A stretch of DNA of 10,512 bases from Bacteroidales bacterium UBA6346 (GCA_002438905.1 DJSA01000036.1:1-10512); one strand, 5' to 3'. Numbered from the stretch's first letter, positions 1 to 7,580 are shown. Notes: a model not told the origin generated them from the sequence alone. Numbers and translations: made by a program.

Positions 1-260
1 ACGGCTACTGCGACTTTTTCCTAATGCCGGACTTTCACCGCTGTGCCACAACGGCCCATGCCTACATCGTCGAGCTGAAGTACCTCAAGCCCGATGCAAC
101 CGAGGAGACGGCAGCGAAGCAGTGGGACGAGGCTGTGGAGCAGATACGGGGCTACGGCGAGGGCAAGGCGGTCAGGGCTCTTGCAGGGAAGACAGCGCTG
201 CACCTGATTGTAGTGCAGATTAAGGGGCACAGCCTCTACCGGATGGATGAGGTCAGGTAG
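1..260 (+). CDS. PD-(D/E)XK nuclease-family protein, C-terminal fragment (5' end outside window)
   Basis: The open frame runs in from the left edge (first complete codon at base 3) to TAG at 258-260, giving 85 visible residues. An ATG at base 24 lies inside the frame and is unlikely to be the true start. The visible part has an Asp in a CDFFLMPD stretch, then YIVELKYLK with the ExK pair, then a helix QWDEAVEQIRGY and a final strand LHLIVVQIKG. This is the pattern of the C-terminal PD-(D/E)XK domain found in the large Bacteroidales family that pairs an N-terminal AAA-ATPase-like domain with a nuclease-like domain. The spacing of the Asp and the ExK pair suggests the catalytic core is intact. 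The role of this family is not established; a link to mobile DNA or defence is only inference. The N-terminal ATPase-like part would lie upstream of the window. Confidence 0.75.
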   Translation, partial: GYCDFFLMPDFHRCATTAHAYIVELKYLKPDATEETAAKQWDEAVEQIRGYGEGKAVRALAGKTALHLIVVQIKGHSLYRMDEVR

Positions 261-346
261 ATTGGGATATTTCTAAGCAGTTGACAGGATTCGAGTCGCC
301 GATGACTGTTCAATAGACCTCCTGCCCAAAAGGAAAAACCCATAAG

Positions 347-374
347 TTCGTAAGCCAATGCGCGGTTTTACGAA
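347..374. repeat. Inverted repeat upstream of the lrp-like gene (distal dyad)
   Basis: TTCGTAA (347-353) and TTACGAA (368-374) form a perfect 7-base inverted repeat with a 14-base centre. The half-site centres are 21 bases apart, about two helical turns. It lies upstream of the second dyad at 379-408. It could be a regulator binding site or a weak hairpin after the upstream gene; no T-run follows it, so a terminator is less likely. Confidence 0.4.
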
Positions 375-390
375 AAATTTGTTATATTCG
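374..390 (+). promoter_or_regulatory. Candidate Bacteroidota-type -7 elements for the lrp-like gene
   Basis: The Bacteroidota consensus -7 box is TAnnTTTG. Two near matches overlap here: AAAATTTG at 374-381 and TATATTCG at 383-390, each with one mismatch in the six fixed positions. No good TTG-type -33 box sits about 20 bases upstream of either, so the choice is unresolved. The same octamer TATATTCG recurs at 1732-1739 in the ispD-mreB gap. Confidence 0.3.
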
Positions 391-408
391 CGGCGGGTTA
401 TATAACAA
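379..408. promoter_or_regulatory. Inverted repeat overlapping the lrp promoter, candidate autoregulatory operator
   Basis: TTGTTATAT (379-387) and ATATAACAA (400-408) form a perfect 9-base inverted repeat with a 12-base centre. Half-site centres are 21 bases apart. The left arm overlaps the candidate -7 boxes, and the right arm ends nine bases before the ATG at 418. Lrp/AsnC proteins bind such dyads and often repress their own gene, so an autoregulatory operator is a reasonable inference. A 5'-leader hairpin is the alternative. Confidence 0.5.
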
Positions 409-417
409 TTGGTAATC

Positions 418-915
418 ATGATTAATTATCACATCGATGAAATAGATCAGAAAATACTCTCATTTCTCATCAAGAATGCGAGGACTCCCTTTCTTGAAAT
501 CGCACGTGAGTGCGGAGTTTCAGGAGCAGCAATCCACCAGAGAGTCAAGAGGTTGGAGAACAACGGAATCATTACGGGCTCAAGAATCCTCGTGAAACCT
601 CAGGCCATAGGACTGAACATCTGCGCGTTCGTGAGCATATCAATTTCCGAGGGTAACAAGTACCCGGAGGTTGTCGATGCGCTCGAAAAGGTTCAGGAAG
701 TGGTTGAATGTCACTTTGTTACTGGTCGATACGCACTGCTCGTCAAGCTATACTGCTTCGACCATGATCACCTTATGCAGGTGCTTGTGAACACGATTCA
801 GAAACTGCCTTACGTGCAGTCGACAGATACTATGATTTCGTTAGATGAGCCTATCGAGAGACAGGTCTGCGTCGACGAGTACAAGAACACCATTTTCACC
901 TCCCGCAAAAAGTGA
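418..915 (+). CDS. Lrp/AsnC family transcriptional regulator
   Basis: This encodes a 165-residue DNA-binding regulator of the leucine-responsive (feast/famine) family. The N-terminal part, about residues 7-60, is the helix-turn-helix: IDEIDQKILSFL, then LEIARECGVSGAAIHQRVKRLE as the recognition unit, then the short wing IITGSRIL. Residues 65-145 form the alpha/beta RAM domain, with VKPQAIGLNICAFVSI, the VVECHFVTGRYALLVKL core and a C-terminal helix and strand. RAM domains bind amino acids or related small molecules and mediate oligomers. An in-frame TTG at 409 would add three residues; ATG 418 is preferred because it lies just beyond the 379-408 dyad and gives the usual short N-terminus before the helix-turn-helix. 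The length is normal for the family. The target genes and ligand cannot be read from the sequence; the nearby dyads suggest self-control. It converges on ispD and is probably transcribed alone. Confidence 0.9.
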   Translation: MINYHIDEIDQKILSFLIKNARTPFLEIARECGVSGAAIHQRVKRLENNGIITGSRILVKPQAIGLNICAFVSISISEGNKYPEVVDALEKVQEVVECHFVTGRYALLVKLYCFDHDHLMQVLVNTIQKLPYVQSTDTMISLDEPIERQVCVDEYKNTIFTSRKK

Positions 916-990
916 CGGGGCCCCTCTCTCCAAGTTGTATTCTGCAAAACACAATTCGCAAAATTTCTCCCTAGGTCTTCGGCTGTCCAT

Positions 991-1704
991 TTAAAATGTA
1001 CCGCCGGTCATATTGAGGATGGCGTCGGCGAGGAGGAGGTCTTCGCGGGTCGTGAGCTTGATGTTCAGGCGTTCACCCTTTATGAAAGAGAGAGGGACGC
1101 CGCTGCGCTCGATGACTGAGGCGTCATCGGTGAAGGAGGTGTCGTATGGCTGGAAATATGCGGTCTTAAGAACATCGGAATGGAAAATCTGAGGAGTCTG
1201 GACGGAATAGAGAACTGAGCGATCCACCTTAATGTCAAGAGCTTCGAGGACTTCATTGCCCGAGGCGTCCCTTTTCGCCGCGAGAGTTCGCATAGTGTCC
1301 GTGCAGGGAAGGACCGGAATGAGTGCGGGGACATTCTCGGCAGCAACGAACATTCTGCGTATCAACGACTCGGAAACGAACGGGCGCACGCCATCGTGAA
1401 CCGCAACAACGGCTCCGCTAGGCACTTTCTCAAGGGCATTTCTCACCGAATGGAAACGGGTCATGCCACCGCGCACAATGATCTGGGGCACGACCATTCC
1501 TGAACTTAGACAATAGTTTTTCCAGAAATCGATGTAATCAGGGTTCATCACCGTCACGACACGGAGGTCCGGACAAGCAGAGACGAAACGCTCAATTGTC
1601 CTATGAAGCACGGCGCGCCCGCCTATTTTCAGAAACTGTTTGGGAAGTTCACCGCCCATACGGAGACCGCGCCCTCCTGCGACGACTATAAGATACTTAT
1701 CCAT
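991..1704 (-). CDS. ispD: 2-C-methyl-D-erythritol 4-phosphate cytidylyltransferase
   Basis: IspD transfers CMP from CTP to methylerythritol 4-phosphate, the third step of the MEP pathway to isopentenyl diphosphate, in the cytoplasm. At 237 residues it has the normal length. The N-terminal nucleotide-binding signature is complete: VVAGGRGLRM followed by LPKQF, with Arg15 and Lys22 in the positions of the catalytic Arg and Lys of the family. Further family blocks are VAVHDGVRPF, the PVLPCTDTM strand, DRSVLYSVQTPQIF, FTDDASVIE and NIKLTTREDL near the end. The gene is transcribed divergently from mreB and converges with the lrp-like gene. A promoter matching the Bacteroidota consensus lies about 30-65 bases upstream of its start. 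IspF is not adjacent. Its product feeds undecaprenyl phosphate, the lipid carrier used by the wall-building operon next door, but shared control is inference only. Confidence 0.96.
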   Translation of the reverse strand: MDKYLIVVAGGRGLRMGGELPKQFLKIGGRAVLHRTIERFVSACPDLRVVTVMNPDYIDFWKNYCLSSGMVVPQIIVRGGMTRFHSVRNALEKVPSGAVVAVHDGVRPFVSESLIRRMFVAAENVPALIPVLPCTDTMRTLAAKRDASGNEVLEALDIKVDRSVLYSVQTPQIFHSDVLKTAYFQPYDTSFTDDASVIERSGVPLSFIKGERLNIKLTTREDLLLADAILNMTGGTF

Positions 1705-1731
1705 GTCTGTATTTTCGGTCTATTGAGAAAA

Positions 1732-1739
1732 TATATTCG
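1732..1739 (+). promoter_or_regulatory. Weak candidate -7 element for the mre operon
   Basis: TATATTCG on the plus strand matches TAnnTTTG at five of six fixed positions and is identical to the octamer before the lrp-like gene. No convincing TTG lies about 20 bases upstream. Use of this box would give mreB a leader of roughly 125 bases. It abuts the ispD -7 box at 1740-1747, so the two divergent promoters would overlap. Confidence 0.25.
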
Positions 1740-1770
1740 CAAATATGAGTTTTTTTGCCTAATTTTACAA
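1740..1770 (-). promoter_or_regulatory. Candidate Bacteroidota sigma-70-type promoter for ispD
   Basis: Read on the minus strand, TTG (1770-1768) is followed after 20 bases by CATATTTG (1747-1740). This matches the Bacteroidota pattern of a -33 TTG and a -7 TAnnTTTG, with one mismatch in the -7 box. It would place transcription start near 1733 and leave a leader of about 30 bases before the ispD ATG at 1704. It is the best-formed promoter in the window. Confidence 0.5.
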
Positions 1771-1830
1771 GATTTTTGGCGGGCACCGAAATGGAGGGAA
1801 ATGTAGGGGCGGGAGATTGTCCGCAAAATG

Positions 1831-1856
1831 TAAAAAATTGGAAGTTGAATTTTTTA
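1831..1856. repeat. AT-rich inverted repeat in the mreB leader
   Basis: TAAAAAATT (1831-1839) and AATTTTTTA (1848-1856) form a perfect 9-base inverted repeat around the 8-base centre GGAAGTTG. It ends 16 bases before the mreB ATG. In RNA it would make a weak A-U hairpin beside the start codon; in DNA it could be an operator. Neither role is proven. Confidence 0.45.
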
Positions 1857-1872
1857 GCAGGATATTGAGAAT

Positions 1873-2895
1873 ATGGCATTTTCATTCTTGACGCAGGAGC
1901 TCGCGATTGACCTCGGAACGGCGAACACCGTCATATTCCAGAACGACAAAATTGTGCTGGACGAACCGAGCATCGTCGCAATCGACATCGTGACCGGAAA
2001 ACCAATCGCGCTGGGACAGAAGGCAAAGACGATGCAGGGAAAGGAAAACCCGAAAATCAAGACAGTCAGGCCGCTCAAGGACGGGGTGATTGCGGACTTC
2101 GATGCGGCGGAGATGATGATCAGAGGGTTCATCAAGCAGATTAACAGCACGCGCAAGTCGCTCTTCCAGCCGAACATAAAGATGGTCGTCGGCATCCCTT
2201 CGGGCAGTACGGAGGTTGAAAAACGTGCGGTGCGCGACTCTTCGGAACATGCCGGAGGAAGGGATCTCTACCTGATCTACGAGCCTATGGCAGCGGCTGT
2301 TGGAATCGGCCTTGACGTGCAGGCGGCACGGGGAAACATGATTGTGGACATCGGAGGCGGCACGACCGAAATTGCGGTGATTTCGCTAGGCGGCATCGTG
2401 GTGCAGGACAGCATCAAGGTGGCTGGAGACGTGCTCACCGGTGATATCATGCAGTTCATGCGCCAGCAGCACAATATACGTGTGGGCGAAGCTACCGCGG
2501 AGCAGATCAAGATCCGCGTTGGTTCGGTGCTTACGAAGCTTGAAGAGGAACCGGAGCCGATGAAGGTGAACGGGCCGAACCTGATGACGGCACATCCTGT
2601 CGAGGCGACGGTGACCTATCAGGAAATTGCGACTTGTCTCGACAAGTCCATCGCGAGGATAGAGGCCGGAGTGCTGCACGTCCTTGAGCAGACCCCTCCG
2701 GAACTATACTCGGACATTGTCGAGGGCGGCATCTATCTCTCCGGCGGCGGAGCTCTCCTGCGCGGGTTGGCAAAGCGCTTGTCCGACAAGGTGAATATCC
2801 AGTTCCACGTGGCGGAGGACCCTTTGAGGGCCGTGGCGCGGGGCACATGTACGGCTTTGAAGCACACGGACGACTTCGCGTTCCTAATGAGGTAG
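1873..2895 (+). CDS. mreB: Rod shape-determining actin homologue MreB
   Basis: MreB forms membrane-bound actin-like filaments that orient side-wall synthesis and set cell width. The 340-residue product has the normal length and the full nucleotide fold: phosphate-1 loop DLGTANT (residues 13-19), the PLKDGVIADF segment, EPMAAAVG near residue 137, phosphate-2 loop DIGGGTTE (159-166) and the adenosine motif LSGGG (289-293). The short N-terminus MAFSFLTQELAI is apolar and may act as the membrane contact, as known for MreB proteins. The ATG at 1873 is chosen because it leaves just this short leader before the first motif. It is the first gene of a tightly packed operon and ends nine bases before mreC. 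A dyad at 1831-1856 lies just upstream. No Shine-Dalgarno is obvious, as usual in Bacteroidota. Confidence 0.98.
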   Translation: MAFSFLTQELAIDLGTANTVIFQNDKIVLDEPSIVAIDIVTGKPIALGQKAKTMQGKENPKIKTVRPLKDGVIADFDAAEMMIRGFIKQINSTRKSLFQPNIKMVVGIPSGSTEVEKRAVRDSSEHAGGRDLYLIYEPMAAAVGIGLDVQAARGNMIVDIGGGTTEIAVISLGGIVVQDSIKVAGDVLTGDIMQFMRQQHNIRVGEATAEQIKIRVGSVLTKLEEEPEPMKVNGPNLMTAHPVEATVTYQEIATCLDKSIARIEAGVLHVLEQTPPELYSDIVEGGIYLSGGGALLRGLAKRLSDKVNIQFHVAEDPLRAVARGTCTALKHTDDFAFLMR

Positions 2896-2904
2896 CACGG
2901 CCGG

Positions 2905-3723
2905 ATGCAGAAGCGAAATCCCATATCAGTAGTAGTGACCGCAGTCGTTTTCCTCGTCTTGGAAGCGGCTGCGATTGCCGTTCTGCATTATGGGAACGAA
3001 CTCCAGAGAAACTGGATTTCGGGAGTCGGGCACAGTGCCATGGCAGTGCTCTGGGGCGGAGGAGAGAAGGTGCGCGGCTACTTCGGGCTCGCAGCGCAAA
3101 ACGACTCGCTCGCTGCGGAAAACGCGAGACTCGCTGAACGGGTGCGGGAACTGGAAGGCAAAATTGAAGCCGCAGAACTCGCTGTCTCATGGAAGGACAG
3201 CTACGGGGGAGGAAGGTTCGTATTCACGCCTGCGACAATCATCAAGGCAAGCAACAACCGCCAGCACAATTACATCATACTTGACAAGGGCACTGCAGAC
3301 GGGGTTCAGGCAGGAGCCGGCATAATTACAGGAAAGGGCGTGGTCGGAATTGTTGAGAACGCCATCGAGCACTATTGCTATGGCATCAGTTTCCGCAACT
3401 ACAACATGAACGTCAGCGCGCGACTCGGCCGGGAAGGCCCGGTGGGTCCGCTGAGTTGGGATGGATACAGGCACGCGACACTTGAAGAGATACCTCACCA
3501 TCTCGTGACGGAATTGGGGGACACGGTCTATACCAGCGGATTTTCCGCAATATTCCCCAAGGACATACCGCTCGGAGTCACGGTGGGCTCACGCCTAAAG
3601 GACGGGGCCACCTATAATCTTGAAGTAGAACTTTTCGAGGACTTCAGAAGCCTGAAATATGTGACCATAGTCAGTAATGCCGACCGCGGGGAAATGGAAA
3701 AGTTGGAAAAGGAGGGCAGATGA
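2905..3723 (+). CDS. mreC: Rod shape-determining protein MreC
   Basis: MreC is a bitopic inner-membrane protein whose periplasmic part activates PBP2-RodA and links it to MreB. The 272-residue product shows the standard order: a basic N-terminus, one membrane helix (about residues 8-27), a coiled coil rich in Ala, Glu and Leu (about 60-93), and then the two beta-barrel subdomains. Family landmarks in the latter are YIILDKGTADGV, GIITGKGVVGIV, the NVSARLG strand, LGDTVYTSGFSAIFPKDIPLG and the terminal strand VTIVSN. The short charged tail MEKLEKEGR follows. The start at 2905 sits nine bases after the mreB stop, and the stop codon is separated from the mreD start by one base, so translational coupling is likely. 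Nothing appears truncated. Confidence 0.96.
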   Translation: MQKRNPISVVVTAVVFLVLEAAAIAVLHYGNELQRNWISGVGHSAMAVLWGGGEKVRGYFGLAAQNDSLAAENARLAERVRELEGKIEAAELAVSWKDSYGGGRFVFTPATIIKASNNRQHNYIILDKGTADGVQAGAGIITGKGVVGIVENAIEHYCYGISFRNYNMNVSARLGREGPVGPLSWDGYRHATLEEIPHHLVTELGDTVYTSGFSAIFPKDIPLGVTVGSRLKDGATYNLEVELFEDFRSLKYVTIVSNADRGEMEKLEKEGR

Positions 3724-3724
3724 A

Positions 3725-4246
3725 ATGGTAAGAACTGACACTAAATTCGTTGCGACGTGGATTCTCTTGGTCCTCGCACAGACCATCATCTGCGACTGCA
3801 TGTTTCTCGGTCCGCTAGTGACAGTGACGCTGCTTCCGGTTCTGGTTGTCTTTCTCCCCCTGCATGCGAGGACAGAAATGACCATGTTGATTGCCTTCGC
3901 TGCTGGCTTTGCGGTTGACTGGCTCTCGGACGGGGTTCTTGGTCTGAACATGGCCTCGCTCGTACCGGTGGCGCTCCTCCAGAAGCCACTCGTCAGACTT
4001 TTTGTCGGCGAGGACACTGTGGTCAGGACGGAGGCTCTGTCGGTGAAGAAAAACGGATGGGGACGACTCTTGGCCCTGTCAACAATGGCCACGATAGTTT
4101 TCCTGCTGCTCTATGTCACACTCGATGGCGCCGGAGAAAGGACATTAGGCTTCAGTGCCCTGCGCCTCGTATGCTCGTTGGCTGCCAGCCTGCCTGTCGA
4201 GTCCATAGTCATACACATATTTTCGACCGGAAATACAAGGGATTAG
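3725..4246 (+). CDS. mreD: Rod shape-determining protein MreD
   Basis: MreD is a small polytopic inner-membrane protein of the elongasome that partners with MreC. The product has 173 residues from the ATG at 3725, one base after the mreC stop; the frame is open further upstream (ATG at 3677), but that would overlap mreC by 47 bases and add a charged, unlikely extension. Hydrophobic segments are seen at about residues 8-26 (WILLVLAQTIICD), 30-47 (VTVTLLPVLVVFLPL), 52-70, 72-85, 115-133 and 142-165. The block FAVDWLSDGVLGLNMAS is the conserved signature typical of Bacteroidota MreD. A short polar tail ends the protein. It ends four bases before the PBP2 start. Sequence conservation in MreD is low, so the call also leans on position between mreC and mrdA. 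Confidence 0.93.
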   Translation: MVRTDTKFVATWILLVLAQTIICDCMFLGPLVTVTLLPVLVVFLPLHARTEMTMLIAFAAGFAVDWLSDGVLGLNMASLVPVALLQKPLVRLFVGEDTVVRTEALSVKKNGWGRLLALSTMATIVFLLLYVTLDGAGERTLGFSALRLVCSLAASLPVESIVIHIFSTGNTRD

Positions 4247-4250
4247 ACAA

Positions 4251-6095
4251 ATGATTCTGGACAGGAAAAACAAACTGCTGATTGGCCTGGGAGCGGCTGC
4301 GGTCGTTCTCATAGTCAGGCTTTTCATCATCCAGATCATCGATGACCGCTACAAGATTGACTCGTCGAACAATTCGATGGTATATTCCACCATCTACCCG
4401 ACCCGGGGCATCATCCACGACCGCAATGATCGGATTCTTGTCGGCAACAAGGTTGTCTACGACCTTCTCGTAACCCCCCGCGAGGTCACGGAATTCGACA
4501 CTCTCGCGTTCTGCAGGATATTGGACATAGACACGCTGTTTGTACGGGAGAAAATGGCTGAATACAAACGATTCCGCACGCGCATAGGCTGGCAGACGCT
4601 TACTTTCCTCAAACAGTTACCGCCGGAGAGATATATGAAATTCGCTGAGGTGGAATTCAAGTTTCCCGGGTTCAGAGGGCAGGCCAGAAGTGTCAGGGAA
4701 TACCCCTACAACGCTGGAGGAAATCTTTTGGGCTATGTATCCGAAGTCGATGCTGACTTTCTGAAGAAACATCAGGGCGAATACCGCAGCGGCGATTATG
4801 CCGGAAAGACGGGCATTGAGGCAGCGATGGAGAGCGAACTGAAGGGAGAGAAGGGCTACAACATCTATCTAAGAAACTCCAGCAACCGCATCGAGTCACG
4901 CTTCAGAGACGGAGAAATGGACCGCGAGGCTGTACCGGGCAAGGACATCACGACCACAATCGATGCAGAACTCCAGCACTACGGACAGATGCTGATGGAC
5001 AAGAAGGTAGGTTCGCTGGTTGCGATAGAACCGTCAACAGGAGAGATTCTTACAATGGTATCAAGCCCTGGAATCGACGTGGACATGCTTGCGGACATCG
5101 GAAACCACTATTCCGACATTCTGGGCAATCCCTACAAGCCCATGTTCAACCGCGCGGTGCAGGCACCGTATCCGCCCGGCTCCGTGTTCAAGCTGGTGAA
5201 CGCGCTGATCGGTCTGCAGGAGGGGGTGGTCGCTCCGGGTACGCTGCACCCATGCAACAAGGGCTATCACTTCGGCAGAAGCAAGCTCGGCTGCCATGTC
5301 CACAAGTCACCGCTAAACCTCGAAGAGTCGATAATGATGTCCTGCAACGCCTATTATTGCTATGTCCTGAGGGATATTCTCGACAACAGGAAATATGCCA
5401 GCGTTGCGGAAGGACTTGACGCATGGAACAGTTACGTCAAGAGCTTCGGATTCGGTCTGAAACTGGGCAGCGATTTCCCGTCCGAACTCGGAGGTTTCGT
5501 GCCGGATTCGAAATATTACAACCGGCACTACGGGAAAGGTGGTTGGAAATCCCTGACAGTCATATCATTGTCCATCGGGCAGGGAGAGCTCGGATGCACT
5601 CCGCTACACTTGGCGAACCTCTGCGCGACAGTTGCGAACAGGGGCTATTACTACATTCCGCACATCATCAAAGACTCGGAAAACTACAAGATTGACAACA
5701 AATACCGTGAGCGTCACTACACCAAGGTCGACACCATACACTTTCCGAAGGTAATCAACGGAATGTATCGAGCGGTGAATAGCGGATATGGTTCAGGCGG
5801 AACAGCGAGCGTGGCGGCGGTGCCGGGTCTGGAGATTTGCGGAAAGACGGGAACTGCGCAGAATCCGCGTGGAGACGACAATTCGGTGTTCATCTGCTTC
5901 GCGCCGAGAGAAAACCCTAAGATTGCTGTGGCCGCCTATGTGGAGAACGGCGGATTTGGGGCGGCATGGGCGGCTCCGATAGCATCGCTTCTGGTGGAGA
6001 GATACCTCAACGGAGAGATCTCGGACGCGCGAAAACCACTTGAGCAAAGGGTACTCTCGGGAGACTTGATGCACAAAGTAAAGAAGGATAGATAG
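4251..6095 (+). CDS. mrdA: Penicillin-binding protein 2, elongation-specific transpeptidase
   Basis: PBP2 is the class B penicillin-binding protein that crosslinks glycan strands made by RodA during cell elongation. The 614-residue product has the usual size. After a short basic N-terminus, one membrane helix spans about residues 9-29. The pedestal (PBP-dimer) domain follows, marked by YPTRGIIHDRNDRILV and YAGKTGIEAAMESEL. The transpeptidase domain carries all three active-site motifs: SVFK with the acylated Ser311 and Lys314, SCN at 364-366, and KTG at 532-534 within CGKTGTAQNP. The C-terminus ends shortly after the domain in a basic tail. The gene lies four bases after mreD and two bases before rodA. 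The placement in the mre cluster separates it from the division enzyme FtsI. It would be the target of mecillinam-type beta-lactams by family knowledge. Confidence 0.97.
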   Translation: MILDRKNKLLIGLGAAAVVLIVRLFIIQIIDDRYKIDSSNNSMVYSTIYPTRGIIHDRNDRILVGNKVVYDLLVTPREVTEFDTLAFCRILDIDTLFVREKMAEYKRFRTRIGWQTLTFLKQLPPERYMKFAEVEFKFPGFRGQARSVREYPYNAGGNLLGYVSEVDADFLKKHQGEYRSGDYAGKTGIEAAMESELKGEKGYNIYLRNSSNRIESRFRDGEMDREAVPGKDITTTIDAELQHYGQMLMDKKVGSLVAIEPSTGEILTMVSSPGIDVDMLADIGNHYSDILGNPYKPMFNRAVQAPYPPGSVFKLVNALIGLQEGVVAPGTLHPCNKGYHFGRSKLGCHVHKSPLNLEESIMMSCNAYYCYVLRDILDNRKYASVAEGLDAWNSYVKSFGFGLKLGSDFPSELGGFVPDSKYYNRHYGKGGWKSLTVISLSIGQGELGCTPLHLANLCATVANRGYYYIPHIIKDSENYKIDNKYRERHYTKVDTIHFPKVINGMYRAVNSGYGSGGTASVAAVPGLEICGKTGTAQNPRGDDNSVFICFAPRENPKIAVAAYVENGGFGAAWAAPIASLLVERYLNGEISDARKPLEQRVLSGDLMHKVKKDR

Positions 6096-6097
6096 TT

Positions 6098-7570
6098 ATG
6101 GGACTATACGACAAAAGAACAAATAGACGCAGTTTCGCAAAAACCATTGATTGGTGGTTGATGGGCTGCTACCTCGTGCTCGTCGTAATAGGTATCCTGA
6201 ACATATACGCGTCCGTGCATTCAGTTGACGGCGGCAACATCCTTGACCCAGCGCTTCGCAGCGGCAAACAAGTCATCTGGCTATTAATTTCGCTCGGAGT
6301 CGGAGCCATGGTGCTGTTCGTGATACCACCGAGGATTTATGAAGGGTTCTCGCTGCCGCTCTACCTCGTGATGATGGTGCTGCTTGTGGCCGTGATATTC
6401 CTTAGCCGAGACGTGAAGGGATCGCACTCTTGGTTCACGCTCGGACCTGTAAGTTTCCAGCCTGCGGAACTCTCGAAGACGACAACATCGCTTATGCTCG
6501 CGACTCTTATGAGCCAAGTAGACTACCGCATAAACAAGACCAAGGATTTTCTTCTGACCGCGGCAACCATACTCATCCCTATGCTGATAATAGTGGCACA
6601 GAAGGAGACGGGTTCGGCACTTGTGTACTGCGGTTTCATATTCATGCTCTACCGCGAGGGGCTGTCCGGATGGTTCATAGTCACGGCGGGAATGGCCATT
6701 CTGGTATTCATCCTCACGCTCACCGTTAGCCCTTACACGGCGATTCTTGTCCTGATGGCGGTGGTGACGACCTACTTGGGGATCAAGACCGGCAAAACAA
6801 AATTGTTGCTATTAATCGGTCTGCCGATGACTATCCTTCTGGCGTTCGTTCCGAAGATTTTAACCAAGATCAGCGAAGCCATAAATGATCCCGACTCGCT
6901 TCTCCTTAAGGTCAGACCGGTGTATATACTCTTCCTTATAATCACCGCTGCACTCCCCTTCGTGCTTAGAGGCGCCTACCGAAATAGGCACTTCTACACC
7001 TACATTGCAGCGGGGGCTCTCCTTGCCGGTGTTGCCTTCACCTACTCCGTAGACTTCATATTCAATGACATCCTCCAAGACCACCAGCGCAGCCGAATCG
7101 AAGTGCTGCTCGGCCTAAAGGATGACCCTGCCGGTGTGGGTTACAACGTTAACCAATCAATGATAGCGATCGGCTCAGGAGGCTTTGCTGGAAAAGGCTA
7201 TCTTCAGGGCACCCAGACAACATTCGGATTCGTCCCGGAGCAGAGCACTGACTTCATTTTCTGCACAATCGGTGAGGAATGGGGATTCCTCGGCTCTGCG
7301 GCGGTGATCCTGATCTATGTCTTCATGATATGCCGCATCATCATCGACTCCGAGCACAGCCGCGAGGCATTCACACGAATATACGGATATTGCTTTGCCG
7401 GCTGCATATTCATGCACCTATTCATCAACATTGGCATGACAATCGGCCTGATGCCAGTCATAGGGATCCCCCTCCCGTTCATAAGCTACGGAGGCTCGTC
7501 TCTACTGTCCTTTTCGCTTATGTTCTTCATTTTCATGGCATTGGACAAGAATGAAAGAAAATATTTTTAA
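6098..7570 (+). CDS. rodA: RodA, SEDS-family peptidoglycan polymerase
   Basis: RodA polymerises lipid II into glycan strands at the inner membrane and works as a complex with PBP2, whose gene ends two bases upstream. The 490-residue product is longer than the roughly 370 residues of E. coli RodA. Family signatures are present: SWFTLGPVSFQPAELSK, KETGSALVY, VGYNVNQSMIAIGSGGFAGKGYLQGTQ, PEQSTDFIFCTIGEEWG and the C-terminal GIPLPFISYGGSSL. Asp385 in STDFIF corresponds to the catalytic Asp of SEDS enzymes. The extra length lies mainly at about residues 225-330, where two additional hydrophobic segments (about 232-252 and 272-292) come before the large extracytoplasmic loop; roughly 12 or 13 membrane segments can be counted by eye. 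A long RodA is, as far as I recall, common in Bacteroidota, so this is not treated as a fusion. The last codons overlap a possible alternative start of the next gene. Confidence 0.96.
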   Translation: MGLYDKRTNRRSFAKTIDWWLMGCYLVLVVIGILNIYASVHSVDGGNILDPALRSGKQVIWLLISLGVGAMVLFVIPPRIYEGFSLPLYLVMMVLLVAVIFLSRDVKGSHSWFTLGPVSFQPAELSKTTTSLMLATLMSQVDYRINKTKDFLLTAATILIPMLIIVAQKETGSALVYCGFIFMLYREGLSGWFIVTAGMAILVFILTLTVSPYTAILVLMAVVTTYLGIKTGKTKLLLLIGLPMTILLAFVPKILTKISEAINDPDSLLLKVRPVYILFLIITAALPFVLRGAYRNRHFYTYIAAGALLAGVAFTYSVDFIFNDILQDHQRSRIEVLLGLKDDPAGVGYNVNQSMIAIGSGGFAGKGYLQGTQTTFGFVPEQSTDFIFCTIGEEWGFLGSAAVILIYVFMICRIIIDSEHSREAFTRIYGYCFAGCIFMHLFINIGMTIGLMPVIGIPLPFISYGGSSLLSFSLMFFIFMALDKNERKYF

Positions 7571-7580
7571 CTTCGTGACT

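Noticed and set aside
409..417. TTG at 409 as start of the lrp-like gene
   Set aside because: It would add only three residues and directly abut the dyad; ATG at 418 gives the usual N-terminus. It cannot be fully excluded.
917..924. GGGGCCCC palindrome after the lrp-like stop codon as a terminator
   Set aside because: A palindrome with no loop cannot form a hairpin, and no U-run follows.
2531..3190. A 219-codon open frame on the minus strand across the mreB-mreC junction
   Set aside because: It lies wholly opposite two well-supported genes, its translation is low-complexity and rich in Arg, Ser and Pro, and it has no recognisable motif. It is a by-product of GC-rich codons on the other strand.
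3595..4092. A 165-codon minus-strand open frame opposite mreC and mreD
   Set aside because: The translation has no family features and no promoter; mreD in the plus strand has a conserved signature and membrane pattern.
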